Assembly (NCBI GenBank): GCA_017649645.1
Contig: JAGCGK010000042.1
Coordinates: 1-64,000 of the forward strand
Direction: 5' to 3'
Length of the DNA: 64,000 nt
From: Clostridiales bacterium
Lineage (GTDB): Bacteria > Bacillota > Clostridia > Saccharofermentanales > Saccharofermentanaceae
This document shows, one piece after another, positions 52,716 through 62,842 of this stretch (positions are counted from its first letter, which is position 1; each line of letters begins with the position of its first letter). The notes under the pieces were generated by a model. That model had not been told where the DNA came from. It saw only the letters and a list, made by a program, of their open reading frames with translations, and did no database searches. The translations under genes and the position numbers were made by a program.

Positions 52716-53309
52716 TTGAAGTATTCAGTTTTCTATTCGGAATTGACCAGAGGCCTGTCTTTAAAGACTCAATCCGGGATCTTTGATAAATCATCGATCA
52801 AGAGATCATTCGAGGCGGAATGTTTTCGAGATGCAATAGATAATGCATCAGAGATATGGGATGAGATCAAAATGACAGGGAGGATACCGGTATTACTTGT
52901 TGATCAGTTGGAGGAACCGTATTTCACATCCATAAGGAGTAATCTTCACGAATACCGGAGGATCGTAAAAGGTAATATCGAGATGATTACTTGTCCGGAT
53001 CTTAAGGGAATAGACATCATCTGTAATGAGGAAGGTAAGATAATGAGCCTGCCGCTTAACAGAAGCCTTACGGATAATCACGAAGTCTATGATATTGTTG
53101 CAGGAACTATGATCCTTGCAGGTAATGATCATGAAGGTGAGACCATAGGACTTACTGAAGATCAGTTAGTAGAAGGATATAATTACTTTAAGCTTCCTCA
53201 GATATTTGTCCTAAGTGATGAAGAAGGGGAGGTGGAAGTGTTGGATTGTTCGATCGAGATGGCCAGGATCATGAAACTTAACCTCATTCCGAATGTTTCA
53301 ATGAAATAA
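52716..53309 (+). CDS. DUF3846-domain protein
   Basis: 197 residues, starting at TTG 52716, seven bases after AGGAGGTGA. The N-terminal ~75 residues are unrecognised. Residues ~80-175 resemble DUF3846: IVKGNIEMITCPDLKGIDIICNEEGK, PLNRSL, and IVAGTMILAGNDHEGETIGLTEDQ. Proteins with this domain are frequent on conjugative elements and phages of Firmicutes and have no known function. No other mobile-element gene is nearby. Confidence 0.7.
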   Translation: MKYSVFYSELTRGLSLKTQSGIFDKSSIKRSFEAECFRDAIDNASEIWDEIKMTGRIPVLLVDQLEEPYFTSIRSNLHEYRRIVKGNIEMITCPDLKGIDIICNEEGKIMSLPLNRSLTDNHEVYDIVAGTMILAGNDHEGETIGLTEDQLVEGYNYFKLPQIFVLSDEEGEVEVLDCSIEMARIMKLNLIPNVSMK

Positions 53310-53352
53310 AAGTATGTTATTATAATTAAAGTTTAAAAATGGTAGGTATGAA

Positions 53353-53838
53353 ATGGCTTCTGATAATTCGAAGAACATGAATAGAATAAGAGAGATGGAA
53401 GATGAATCTTTTGGAACAAAGATAGCTTCCATATTCGGTTGTATTCACAGAACGAATGTAAGAACTATCGTTAATATCCCTACCAAAGTAAAGAGTTTTG
53501 TTTTACGTAAGATAAACGATTATAAGAACAAACCAAAAAGAACTGAGATCAATAAAGTATATGTGCTTGTCGGATATACGACAAAACAGAATGTAGATAA
53601 CAGATATAATGATGAACACTTCCTGATCTCCATCAGAAGGATACTATTGTTGCTTATCTTCATTCTTCTCTTGTTCATTACTGTTAAGTGGCTTACACCG
53701 CAACTTAAGTTCGACCAGATGAAGCAGATATTCGGTATCCAAAGTGCCGATGATATGACATCTAATGATCCGTTTGCGGAAGAGACGACCGAAACTGATG
53801 AGTCAGGTGATCTTTTGACTCTGGAGAATGACGCATAG
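53353..53838 (+). CDS. Single-pass membrane protein of unknown function
   Basis: 161 residues: a basic N-terminal cytoplasmic part, one strong membrane helix (~95-113, RRILLLLIFILLLFITVKW), and an acidic C-terminal tail (TSNDPFAEETTETDESG). I do not recognise a family. It follows the DUF3846 gene by 43 bases, so the two may be co-transcribed. The ribosome binding site is weak. Between its end and gdhA (53839-54027) I see AT-rich sequence but no convincing promoter. Confidence 0.65.
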   Translation: MASDNSKNMNRIREMEDESFGTKIASIFGCIHRTNVRTIVNIPTKVKSFVLRKINDYKNKPKRTEINKVYVLVGYTTKQNVDNRYNDEHFLISIRRILLLLIFILLLFITVKWLTPQLKFDQMKQIFGIQSADDMTSNDPFAEETTETDESGDLLTLENDA

Positions 53839-54012
53839 CCTGTTTTACACTTTCATTTTTGTGTCAAAAACCGCCATTTTTATTTTGTTTTTTGCATAAT
53901 TTTGCATTATGGCTTTCATACTGTTGCAAAATGGACAATTAAGTTATAAGATTTTTTTCGTGATATTTTATTTAACAGTTTTATGTATATCTTCAAAGAT
54001 ATAACGTAATAA

Positions 54013-55380
<1,368 letters not shown>

Positions 55381-55403
55381 TACTATCTGAATTAACAAAC
55401 ACT

Positions 55404-55436
55404 AAGGAGTTACCTTTATGGTAGCTCCTTTTTTAT
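55404..55436 (+). terminator. Terminator after gdhA
   Basis: AAGGAGTTACC pairs with GGTAGCTCCTT around TTTAT (55404-55430), followed by TTTTTTA. Confidence 0.9.
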
Positions 55437-55450
55437 TGCTCGAAAACATG

Positions 55451-55483
55451 AACATCGAAGATCAGATCTTCGGTGTTTTTTAT
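55451..55483 (+). promoter_or_regulatory. Second hairpin with U-tract, just before the adhesin gene
   Basis: A 12-bp stem AACATCGAAGAT/ATCTTCGGTGTT around CAG (55451-55477), followed by TTTTTTATTTT and, ten bases on, the AAAGGTGGG ribosome binding site. It may be a backup terminator for gdhA or a leader attenuator for the adhesin gene. I see no promoter between the two hairpins. Confidence 0.6.
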
Positions 55484-55505
55484 TTTAGAAAGGTGGGATT
55501 AAATC

Positions 55506-57899
55506 ATGCGCAATCTAAACAAAAGAATTGTAGTTTCTCTTTTTGTGATCTTAACTTTATGTTTCTATCAGATCCAATCCGTTATTGCTGTAACTGAACT
55601 CGATACCATCACTTTTACAGCATATCATCTTGGCGGATCGGAAGATGCTCTTAACTATGGTGGCGGATCAGAGTGGGGAAGAAGTGCAGCTACTTTATTC
55701 GGCGGAAAAAATGTTGTGGCAACAGATCATACGGTTATCAGGTTCTCCGTAAATCAGGAATGTCAGCCGTTTTACTGTATAGAACTTGGCGGACATCTGG
55801 ATCCGGTTAACGGCAGCGAGTATTCCAAGAATGATTCGTCATTCTTTGATAATGTCGATAATTCGGTAATATCCGGTTTTCAGATCGGTGATGAACTCGG
55901 AAAGATCATGTATTTCGGCTTTCATGATGAGTTTAATTATTCCGGTGACAACATGTGGAACGTGGATTATGCCGAGAATAAAGATAATATATCAGAATAT
56001 ATTGCAACACAGACTCTTATCTGGGAAACGATCTATGGCTATCGTGACGCGGATTTTGATTATGTATCTCATGACGGTTATGACGAGCCATTGGATTTTA
56101 TAGATGGTGTTCCGGATCATGAAAACATAATGTTTTACTATAATAAGATCGTGAGCAATATCAAATATCAGAATTCAATTCCGTCTTTCATGTTTTCGAG
56201 CAGGGAAGAAGCATTGAATAATCCTTATGAATTGCCTTTTGACTATACACAGGGACTTTTCACATCTACTTATTCAGACAGTAACGGCAAAGTTCAGGAT
56301 TTTAACTATTATGTTGACGGCAGAACAATGTATTTTGCGAAGTACGGACCTGATTCATTATGTATTTCTATTCCAAGGAATACTTCAGCAACCAAGACTG
56401 ATCCGACTCTTCTAATCATAGATCCGTATAGTGCAGGTTATCAGGCTTCTAATGTAACCGTATGGAGCTGCGCAACAAAACAAAACGGAATAACATGGGG
56501 AAAATATAAAGCAATTCCGAACTTTGGATACGCTGCATTTTATCCGGGTACATACAAAAAACCGGATAAGGGCTCGATCTCTATAACAAAGACAGGAGAG
56601 GCCTTTACAGGTATTAACAAGACAATATCCGGTAAATACGAACTTAATATTCCGACATATTCAAAATACACACTTCAGGATGTTGAATTTACTATTAAAG
56701 CATATGAAGATATCTATTATGACTATGAGATCTTGTATACAAAGGGAACAATAATCGAAACCAAGAAAACAAATGAAGAAGGTAAGGTTACTTTTGATAA
56801 TCTCGGTTATGGAAAATATGAGATCACAGAAACATCAGTAAGCGGAAACGACTATATAGAGGGCGCTGAGCCGATCATAATAGAGATAAATTATAATACT
56901 TCCAATAATACTATTGACAAAATATCAAAAGAAGTTGATAATTTGTACCAGAAGGTGAATGTAGGCGGAAAGAAGACCTTTGAGGCTACTGATCCTTCGT
57001 TTGATCTTGATATGAACGCCGAAATGAGTCAGGTTCTTATCGGTCTTTTCTCAGGAGAAGATATCTATGGTAAGAATGATGCAGTTCTTAAGAAAGATTC
57101 TCTTATAGCTCTGGCAGTACCTGATCCTGACGGTTCATTTGAATTTAATGTTGATCTTCCGAGCGGTGAATACTACGTTAAAGAATTGGAAGGAAGTTCT
57201 AACTTTATTCTTGATGATTCAATCCATGTAGTAAGTGCTTCATGTGATGAGAAAAAAGAGGTAACTAAGTATAATTCTGATGATGTACAAAATAAGACCG
57301 GAAATATAAACGGCATTAAGAGAAATCAAGATGGTGAACCTCTGGAAGGCGCTACAATAGGGCTTTTCAAGGATCCTGAGTGTACTGATATGATAATGGA
57401 AACAATAACATTATCTGATGGTATATTCCTGTTTAAGGATCTTGTTATAAGTACTTATTATATTAAGGAAACTGCTGCTCCTGAAGGATATCTTATAAGT
57501 GATGAGATCTATGCGATCGAGCCGAAGATCATTGAAGATGATGAATATATGATAATTATTATCAATGATCTCATCCCAAGTCCGACTCCGAGTCCTACAA
57601 ATACTCCAACAGCAACACCAACAGTAACTAATACTCCGACACCAACTCAGATTCCTCCAAAAGAAGAAACTCCTAAATTGGTTACAACAGTCACTCATGA
57701 TAGTCCAAAACCAAATGAAGATACATCAACTCCGACTCCAAGTCCGACTGAAACTCCGACAAGATTAATAACAACAACCGGAGAAAGTAAATCAATAACA
57801 ACGACAATCGGATTATCGATTTTGTATTCGTTGATCTTAACAGCTGGAATTGTCTTAACATATAAGAAACTACTGGTTATCTTTTTGAAAAGAAGATGA
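55506..57899 (+). CDS. Surface adhesin with thioester domain and SpaA-like repeats
   Basis: 797 residues. A signal peptide (~1-29) is followed by a thioester domain (~35-300). Cys-91 in PFYCIE and Gln-169 in ATQTLIW match the Cys-Gln pair that forms the internal thioester in Gram-positive adhesins. Three SpaA/Cna-B-like beta domains follow (~355-455, ~470-570, ~590-690; the last with YYIKETAAPEGYL). Then comes a Pro/Thr-rich stalk of PTPSPT/TPTATPT units (~693-760), a membrane helix and the basic end LKRR. No LPxTG is present; LITTTGES before the helix might be a variant sortase signal, or the protein may stay membrane-anchored. The likely role is covalent attachment to host or plant surface molecules. 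Confidence 0.87.
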   Translation: MRNLNKRIVVSLFVILTLCFYQIQSVIAVTELDTITFTAYHLGGSEDALNYGGGSEWGRSAATLFGGKNVVATDHTVIRFSVNQECQPFYCIELGGHLDPVNGSEYSKNDSSFFDNVDNSVISGFQIGDELGKIMYFGFHDEFNYSGDNMWNVDYAENKDNISEYIATQTLIWETIYGYRDADFDYVSHDGYDEPLDFIDGVPDHENIMFYYNKIVSNIKYQNSIPSFMFSSREEALNNPYELPFDYTQGLFTSTYSDSNGKVQDFNYYVDGRTMYFAKYGPDSLCISIPRNTSATKTDPTLLIIDPYSAGYQASNVTVWSCATKQNGITWGKYKAIPNFGYAAFYPGTYKKPDKGSISITKTGEAFTGINKTISGKYELNIPTYSKYTLQDVEFTIKAYEDIYYDYEILYTKGTIIETKKTNEEGKVTFDNLGYGKYEITETSVSGNDYIEGAEPIIIEINYNTSNNTIDKISKEVDNLYQKVNVGGKKTFEATDPSFDLDMNAEMSQVLIGLFSGEDIYGKNDAVLKKDSLIALAVPDPDGSFEFNVDLPSGEYYVKELEGSSNFILDDSIHVVSASCDEKKEVTKYNSDDVQNKTGNINGIKRNQDGEPLEGATIGLFKDPECTDMIMETITLSDGIFLFKDLVISTYYIKETAAPEGYLISDEIYAIEPKIIEDDEYMIIIINDLIPSPTPSPTNTPTATPTVTNTPTPTQIPPKEETPKLVTTVTHDSPKPNEDTSTPTPSPTETPTRLITTTGESKSITTTIGLSILYSLILTAGIVLTYKKLLVIFLKRR

Positions 57900-57908
57900 T
57901 AGAAGAAG

Positions 57909-57940
57909 GCGGGCATCATTTTTGATGTCCGCTTTTATTT
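57909..57940 (+). terminator. Terminator after the adhesin gene
   Basis: GCGGGCATCA pairs with TGATGTCCGC around TTTT (57909-57932), followed by TTTTATTTC. Confidence 0.85.
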
Positions 57941-57976
57941 CTATTTATATCCTGATTCTTATATATTCTTATTCGG

Positions 57977-58140
57977 TATAATTCCAATTTTACCGAATTG
58001 AGAAGGGATAGTTTATGATAATACGTATAATGAATAATCCCGGGATCGATAATCAGATTGCATTTTCTGCAAATATGCTGATAGTAGACGTTTTCAGAGA
58101 TCTATCCAATGATTTCTATCTTGATCAAATCTGTATATGA
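57977..58140 (+). CDS. Possible 41-residue small protein with its own promoter
   Basis: TATAAT (57977-57982) is followed by AGAAGGGA (58001-58008), and six bases on by ATG 58015, opening a 41-codon frame that ends with TGA at 58138-58140. The product begins MIIRIMNNPGIDNQ and contains ADQ-free, mostly hydrophobic and acidic residues (MLIVDVFRDLSNDFYLDQ). There is no signal peptide and no family I know. The -35 is poor. It may be a real small protein or the relic of a larger gene. The 330 bases that follow (58141-58474) are very AT-rich apart from a C/T-rich patch near 58350-58385 and the LexA box. Confidence 0.4.
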
Positions 58141-58385
58141 CCATGGATTATATAATCAACAAATTTATTTTTTGTATTCGGCTAAAAAATTATACAATAA
58201 TTATATTGGTTACTTTTTCTTTTGATCATTCTTTAAAGCTCAATTTTTTCTGTATCTGTAAATTCAATTTCTGTCAAATATAGAACTATACTTTGAACTT
58301 TTATTCATCATGATTATGATCATTTATTTTTTTGCATTTGACTGTTTTCTTCCTCTCTCCTTTTTTGGGGTCCCACCTCTACACC

Positions 58386-58397
58386 GAACAGTTGTTC
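58386..58397. promoter_or_regulatory. Perfect LexA (DinR) box upstream of the DUF896 gene
   Basis: GAACAGTTGTTC matches GAAC-N4-GTTC exactly and is preceded by C as in the Bacillus consensus. TTGTTC inside it can act as -35 with TATTTA (58415-58420) at 17-base spacing; another -10, TATAAT, is at 58442-58447. The box thus overlaps a -35, as at lexA. Confidence 0.8.
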
Positions 58398-58474
58398 TTT
58401 TTTCGTTCTTTTTATATTTATTCTATTTAATATGATTATGGTATAATCCTCAAAGTAATCAGGAGATGAAAACT

Positions 58475-58678
58475 ATGGAATTTGATCAGCTTATTAAAAG
58501 AATTAACGAACTTAGCAGAAAATCTAAGACAGAAGGTTTGACAGACGCTGAAAAAGCAGAACAAACCGAGCTTCGTAACGAGTACAGGGCTCTGGTCGTT
58601 GGTAATCTATCATCACAACTTAACACGATGAAGATCAAGTATCCTGACGGCTCGATCAAAGACGTTAAGAAGAGATAA
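58475..58678 (+). CDS. DUF896 (YnzC-like) small protein
   Basis: 67 residues from ATG 58475, nine bases after AGGAG; the ATG at 58466 touches that site and is rejected. The sequence LIKRINELSRKSKTEGLTDAEKAEQTELRNEY is the helical hairpin of DUF896, followed by the FR/NLSSQLNTMKI region. In Bacillus subtilis the member YnzC is encoded in the LexA-controlled yneA-yneB-ynzC operon. Here the gene is alone but also has a LexA box, so SOS induction is inferred. The molecular role is unknown. Confidence 0.9.
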   Translation: MEFDQLIKRINELSRKSKTEGLTDAEKAEQTELRNEYRALVVGNLSSQLNTMKIKYPDGSIKDVKKR

Positions 58679-58680
58679 AA

Positions 58681-58706
58681 AAAGCGGTTCAGACGAACCG
58701 CTTTTG
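58681..58706. terminator. Bidirectional terminator between the DUF896 gene and metY
   Basis: AAAGCGGTTC pairs with GAACCGCTTT around AGAC (58681-58704), with A-rich sequence before and TTTT at its end, so it can act for both converging genes. Confidence 0.88.
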
Positions 58707-58726
58707 TGTATCAGTAAAATTCGTTA

Positions 58727-60001
58727 TCAGATCTGATCCAAAGCCTGTGAAAGATCAGCAATGATATCATCAGCATTTTCGATACCAACCGAGAAACGGA
58801 TGAGATCAGGTGCGATACCTGCTTCACGGAGCTGATCATCGGTAAGCTGACGGTGTGTATGGCTTGCAGGATGCAAGAGACATGTATGAGCATCAGCAAC
58901 GTGTGTAGCGATGATAGCAAGTTTCAAAGAATCCATGAACTTCTCCTGAGCATCACGATCGCCCTTGATACCGAAGCAAAGAACTCCGCATGATCCGTTC
59001 GGCAGATATTTCTGAGCCAGATCATAATACGGGCTGGACTTAAGACCAGGATAACTTACCCAATTAACCTTTGGATGATTTTCAAGGAATGTAGCAACCT
59101 TAAGAGCATTCTCACAGTGACGAGCGATACGTACATGCAAAGACTCAAGTCCGGTATTTACATAGAAAGCGTTTTGAGGAGACTGGATGCAACCGAAATC
59201 TCTCATAAGCTGAGCTGTAGCCTTTGTGATATAGGCACCCTTACCGAATGCTGTTGCATAAGTAAGACCGTGATAGGATTCATCAGGTGTTGTAAGACCC
59301 GGGAACTTATCAGCATTAGCCATCCAGTCGAAGTTACCGCTGTCGATGATAGCACCGCCGACCGAAATGCCGTGTCCGTCGATATACTTTGTAGTAGAAT
59401 GAGTAACGATATCAACACCAAACTTAATAGGCTGACAGTTAACAGGTGTTGCAAATGTGTTATCTACGATAAGTGGTACACCATGGCTGTGAGCCAGATG
59501 AGCGAACTTCTCAAAATCAAGAACAGTACATGTTGGATTAGTGATAGTCTCACCGAATACGCACTTTGTATTAGGCTTAAAGTATTTGGCAAGTTCCTCC
59601 TCAGGAAGATTCTGATCAACGAAAGTACACTCGATTCCCATCTTAGCCATTGTTACGCCGAAGAGATTATATGTTCCGCCGTAGATAGAAGATGAAGCTA
59701 TAAAGTGATCGCCTGCCTCACAGATATTAAATACCGCAAAGAAGTTAGCAGCCTGGCCTGAAGATGTAAGCATTGCAGCAAATCCGCCTTCAAGTTCGCA
59801 AAGCTTAGCTGCAGCCATATCATTTGTAGGATTCTGAAGTCTTGTGTAGAAATATCCGGAATCTTCAAGATCGAATAATCTACCCATAGCTTCACTTGAA
59901 CCGTACTTCCAAGTCGTGCTCTGCCAGATCGGCAATTGTCTCGGCTCACCGTTTTTCGGCGTATAGCCTGCCTGTACGCATTTTGTCTCAATGCTGCTCA
60001 T
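58727..60001 (-). CDS. metY: O-acetylhomoserine sulfhydrylase (MetY-type PLP enzyme)
   Basis: 424 residues from ATG 60001, nine bases after GGAGGA on the minus strand. Cys/Met-metabolism PLP family: SSIYGGTYNLF for phosphate binding, NPTCTVLDFEKFAHLAH, DNTFATP, and the Schiff-base Lys in HSTTKYIDGHG. Full length with C-terminal HPASHTHRQL and IRFSVGIEN motifs, which favour O-acetylhomoserine sulfhydrylase over cystathionine enzymes. It makes homocysteine from O-acetylhomoserine and sulfide. Confidence 0.93.
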   Translation of the reverse strand: MSSIETKCVQAGYTPKNGEPRQLPIWQSTTWKYGSSEAMGRLFDLEDSGYFYTRLQNPTNDMAAAKLCELEGGFAAMLTSSGQAANFFAVFNICEAGDHFIASSSIYGGTYNLFGVTMAKMGIECTFVDQNLPEEELAKYFKPNTKCVFGETITNPTCTVLDFEKFAHLAHSHGVPLIVDNTFATPVNCQPIKFGVDIVTHSTTKYIDGHGISVGGAIIDSGNFDWMANADKFPGLTTPDESYHGLTYATAFGKGAYITKATAQLMRDFGCIQSPQNAFYVNTGLESLHVRIARHCENALKVATFLENHPKVNWVSYPGLKSSPYYDLAQKYLPNGSCGVLCFGIKGDRDAQEKFMDSLKLAIIATHVADAHTCLLHPASHTHRQLTDDQLREAGIAPDLIRFSVGIENADDIIADLSQALDQI

Positions 60002-60048
60002 ATACAATTTCCTCCATAGATTTAACTGAAAAAACTTTTTTGATTATA

Positions 60049-61398
60049 TCACTCTTCGCCTGATACTGATACATCTTTCACGATTATAGAAGGGCAGAAC
60101 ATCTCCCCTTTTCCGCCAGGGTAGGAAGTGAGATCATTACCTACGGATGATATCTTTTTAAGGACATTAAAGAAGTTATCTGCCACGGTAATCTGTTCAA
60201 CAGCACGATCGACTTTTCCATCCTTGATAAGGAATCCTTCGCAGAGCAAAGAGAAATCACCGCTGATCTCATTTACGCCTGCATGAAGTCCCGCAAGATC
60301 GGTAATGTAAAGTCCATCCCCTACTTCTTTACAAAGTTCATCAAAACTCTTATCACCGGGTTCAAGAACTACGTTAGTAGCTGAAATGGAGCCTCTGTAG
60401 CCATTTCCGGTAGACTTCTTCCCTTCTTTATGAGCTGTCTTAAGGTTATAAAGGGCAGTCTCGAAAACACCCTTGTTAATGAAGCATTTCTCATAGTTAA
60501 GAACACCCTCATCATCAAAGTAAGACTTGATAAGTGCTTTCTCATACATAGGAGATTCCTTAAAAGTTACGATATCAGAAGCTATCTTCTCCCCTTCTTT
60601 ACCAGCAAGGAGCGATAATCCCTTCTGCATAGCATATGAGGAGAATACTCCGAAGAATGTGCTGAACATGGAGATAGTAGCTTCATTACCCAAAATGATG
60701 TCATATTGGCCTGATTTAATGGATTTAGCACCGAATTTACTGACGAGTTTTTTCTTAAGGACTTCTACAAAAGCTTTCTCGTCAAACTTATCGATATCTT
60801 TTCCGTACCAGAAATGATCAGCTGTTTTGGTTACACCGTTCTCTTCGGCTCTCGCTTCAGCAATTATGGTTATCGAATCTGATTCTCTGAAAAGATCGAG
60901 ACCCTTAGAATTATTAAGAAGGAAAACACCTGTGGAACAAGCAACTGAAAGATAGTCTACATCCTTGATCCTGGAATCTGATGCAAGGATAGTTTTCTCC
61001 AGTGACAGTCCGAGATTTTTAAAGTTCTCATAGTTGTTCTTATGATAGTTTCCGCTCAAAAGATCAGCTTTAAGAACGCTGTTATCAGGATCGCAGTAGA
61101 AGAAATCCTCATCTTCATCATCCAAAACTTCTGCGTTTGTTTTCGCTTCCGACAAAAGGAAACTTATACCGTCATCATTGATGTCTGTAGTTGAAGCTGA
61201 TCCCATCTGACCATTGAGCTTGCCCCTGAAGGAGATTGCCTGATCATTACTGTTTTCGAAGCTGCTTACTTCACCATGAAGTATATCAAGTCCCATGGAT
61301 GAACCGCCTGCAAAGCAGACCTCACACTCTTCGAAATCATATGATTTCGATTGGGACATAACTTTTTTCATAAACTCTTTTGCATTATTAATATCCAT
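60049..61398 (-). CDS. pmbA: TldE/PmbA-family metalloprotease subunit
   Basis: 449 residues. The catalytically silent partner of TldD: no HExxxH is present, and the conserved C-terminal stretch YITDLAGLHAGVNEISGDFSLLCEGFLI is typical of PmbA. TldD/TldE form a heterodimer that degrades unfolded peptides and, in some systems, matures modified peptides. It lies 15 bases after tldD and is preceded by GGAGGTG, so the two are one operon. No obvious precursor peptide gene is adjacent. Confidence 0.92.
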   Translation of the reverse strand: MDINNAKEFMKKVMSQSKSYDFEECEVCFAGGSSMGLDILHGEVSSFENSNDQAISFRGKLNGQMGSASTTDINDDGISFLLSEAKTNAEVLDDEDEDFFYCDPDNSVLKADLLSGNYHKNNYENFKNLGLSLEKTILASDSRIKDVDYLSVACSTGVFLLNNSKGLDLFRESDSITIIAEARAEENGVTKTADHFWYGKDIDKFDEKAFVEVLKKKLVSKFGAKSIKSGQYDIILGNEATISMFSTFFGVFSSYAMQKGLSLLAGKEGEKIASDIVTFKESPMYEKALIKSYFDDEGVLNYEKCFINKGVFETALYNLKTAHKEGKKSTGNGYRGSISATNVVLEPGDKSFDELCKEVGDGLYITDLAGLHAGVNEISGDFSLLCEGFLIKDGKVDRAVEQITVADNFFNVLKKISSVGNDLTSYPGGKGEMFCPSIIVKDVSVSGEE

Positions 61399-61413
61399 CA
61401 GTACGGCACCTCC

Positions 61414-62796
61414 TTAATCTCTTCCGCCGACGATCATTGAAGATACTCTGATAGTCGGTTGTCCGACATTTACCGGAACGCCGCCCGAGAGCGAACCGCA
61501 GACACCTGCGGAATGCATAAGATCGTTTCCGACTCTGTCGATATTCATAAGGACTTCGCCACCTTTACCTATAAGCGTAGCACCGCGAACAGGCTCAGCG
61601 ATCTGACCGTTTCTGATCATATAACCTTCTGTAACAGCAAAGTTGAATTCACCGGTTGCAGTATCAACTGAACCGCCGCCCATCTTAGCAGCATAAAGAC
61701 CGTACTCGGTATCGGAAATGATATCCTTAGGATTGTCTTCGCCGTTCTCGATATAGGTGTTACTCATTCTGGATGTCGGAGCATAGGTATAATCCTGACG
61801 ACGTGAGCAGCCTGTAGGCTTCATTCCCATACGGCGTGAACCGAGTTCATCAACAAGATAACCTACGCAGATACCGTCTTTGATGAGCTGGAGATCTGAT
61901 GATTCATTACCTTCGTCATCATAGTTATATGAACCCCACTCGCCTTCAAGACGGGCATTGTCTTTTGCAGAGACAACAGTGTTGGCGATCTGCTTTCCGA
62001 GTTTATCAGTAAAGCAGGAAGCCTTGATTCCTACTGAAGTAGCCTCAAGAGCGTGACCGCAGGCCTCATGGAAGATAACTCCGCCAAAGCCGTTGCCGAT
62101 AACTACTGGCATCTTACCGGAAGGAGCATAACCGCATGTTGCCATTCTGATCGCAGACTCACAGCACTCTGTAGCCTTGTCAATAATAGGATAATTCTCG
62201 ATGAAACTGTAGCCGAGTCTGGTTCCAGGGCTAACGCTTCCTGTCTGCTTCTCATCGCCGTTTGTAGCTACTACAGAAAGAGTCAGTCTGAGCCTTTCGG
62301 AAGTCTCACCGATATTAACGCCTCTGGTATTTACGACTCTGATCTTTCTTTCGCCGACAGCGATCGAACCTGTTGTCTGTGTGATCATCGGATCAAAGTT
62401 AGATGCGTGATCCAGGCCTTTTCGAAGAAAATCAACATAGTCTTTCTTGGTTTTCGAGAAAGATGAGGTCGTAAGATAAGCCTGGTTGTAATACTTAAGC
62501 TTATCCATGAGTTCCATCTTGGCGCCTTCACCTGCATTAACGGCCAAAGAAGCTTCTGAAGCAAGTTTGATCAATGCATCAACGTCGAAATCATTGGAGA
62601 AAACATAAACCGAATTAACTCCGGACATTACTCTGATACCGATTCCGCGCTCAATAGATGAACCTGCTTTTATAACCTTGTTATTCAGGAGATTAACGGA
62701 ACTTCTTTTGGTGTCTTCGATGAAAACTTCTGCGAAATCAGCTTTTTTGCCTAGCGCAGCTTCAAGGATCAATGAAATATTGTTATCACTTAACAT
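61414..62796 (-). CDS. tldD: TldD-family metalloprotease, catalytic subunit
   Basis: 460 residues from ATG 62796, six bases after AGAGG; ATG 62802 directly touches that site and upstream in-frame codons reach into the neighbouring regulator. Zinc motif HEACGHALEA in GFGGVIFHEACGHALEATS, conserved EGEWGSYNYDDEG, and SRMSNTYIENGEDNPKDII mark TldD. It is the active half of the TldD/PmbA protease; the partner follows immediately. Confidence 0.93.
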   Translation of the reverse strand: MLSDNNISLILEAALGKKADFAEVFIEDTKRSSVNLLNNKVIKAGSSIERGIGIRVMSGVNSVYVFSNDFDVDALIKLASEASLAVNAGEGAKMELMDKLKYYNQAYLTTSSFSKTKKDYVDFLRKGLDHASNFDPMITQTTGSIAVGERKIRVVNTRGVNIGETSERLRLTLSVVATNGDEKQTGSVSPGTRLGYSFIENYPIIDKATECCESAIRMATCGYAPSGKMPVVIGNGFGGVIFHEACGHALEATSVGIKASCFTDKLGKQIANTVVSAKDNARLEGEWGSYNYDDEGNESSDLQLIKDGICVGYLVDELGSRRMGMKPTGCSRRQDYTYAPTSRMSNTYIENGEDNPKDIISDTEYGLYAAKMGGGSVDTATGEFNFAVTEGYMIRNGQIAEPVRGATLIGKGGEVLMNIDRVGNDLMHSAGVCGSLSGGVPVNVGQPTIRVSSMIVGGRD

Positions 62797-62842
62797 ATCC
62801 ATCCTCTTTTCTATAAATATTCTATTGGAGATTATATCACAA

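Noticed and set aside
52716..53838. An integrated mobile element suggested by the DUF3846 domain
   Set aside because: No integrase, relaxase, phage gene or attachment-site repeat is seen around it.
60049..62796. A modified-peptide (RiPP) biosynthesis locus around TldD/PmbA
   Set aside because: No precursor peptide, radical-SAM or cyclodehydratase gene lies nearby; the pair looks like the general protease.
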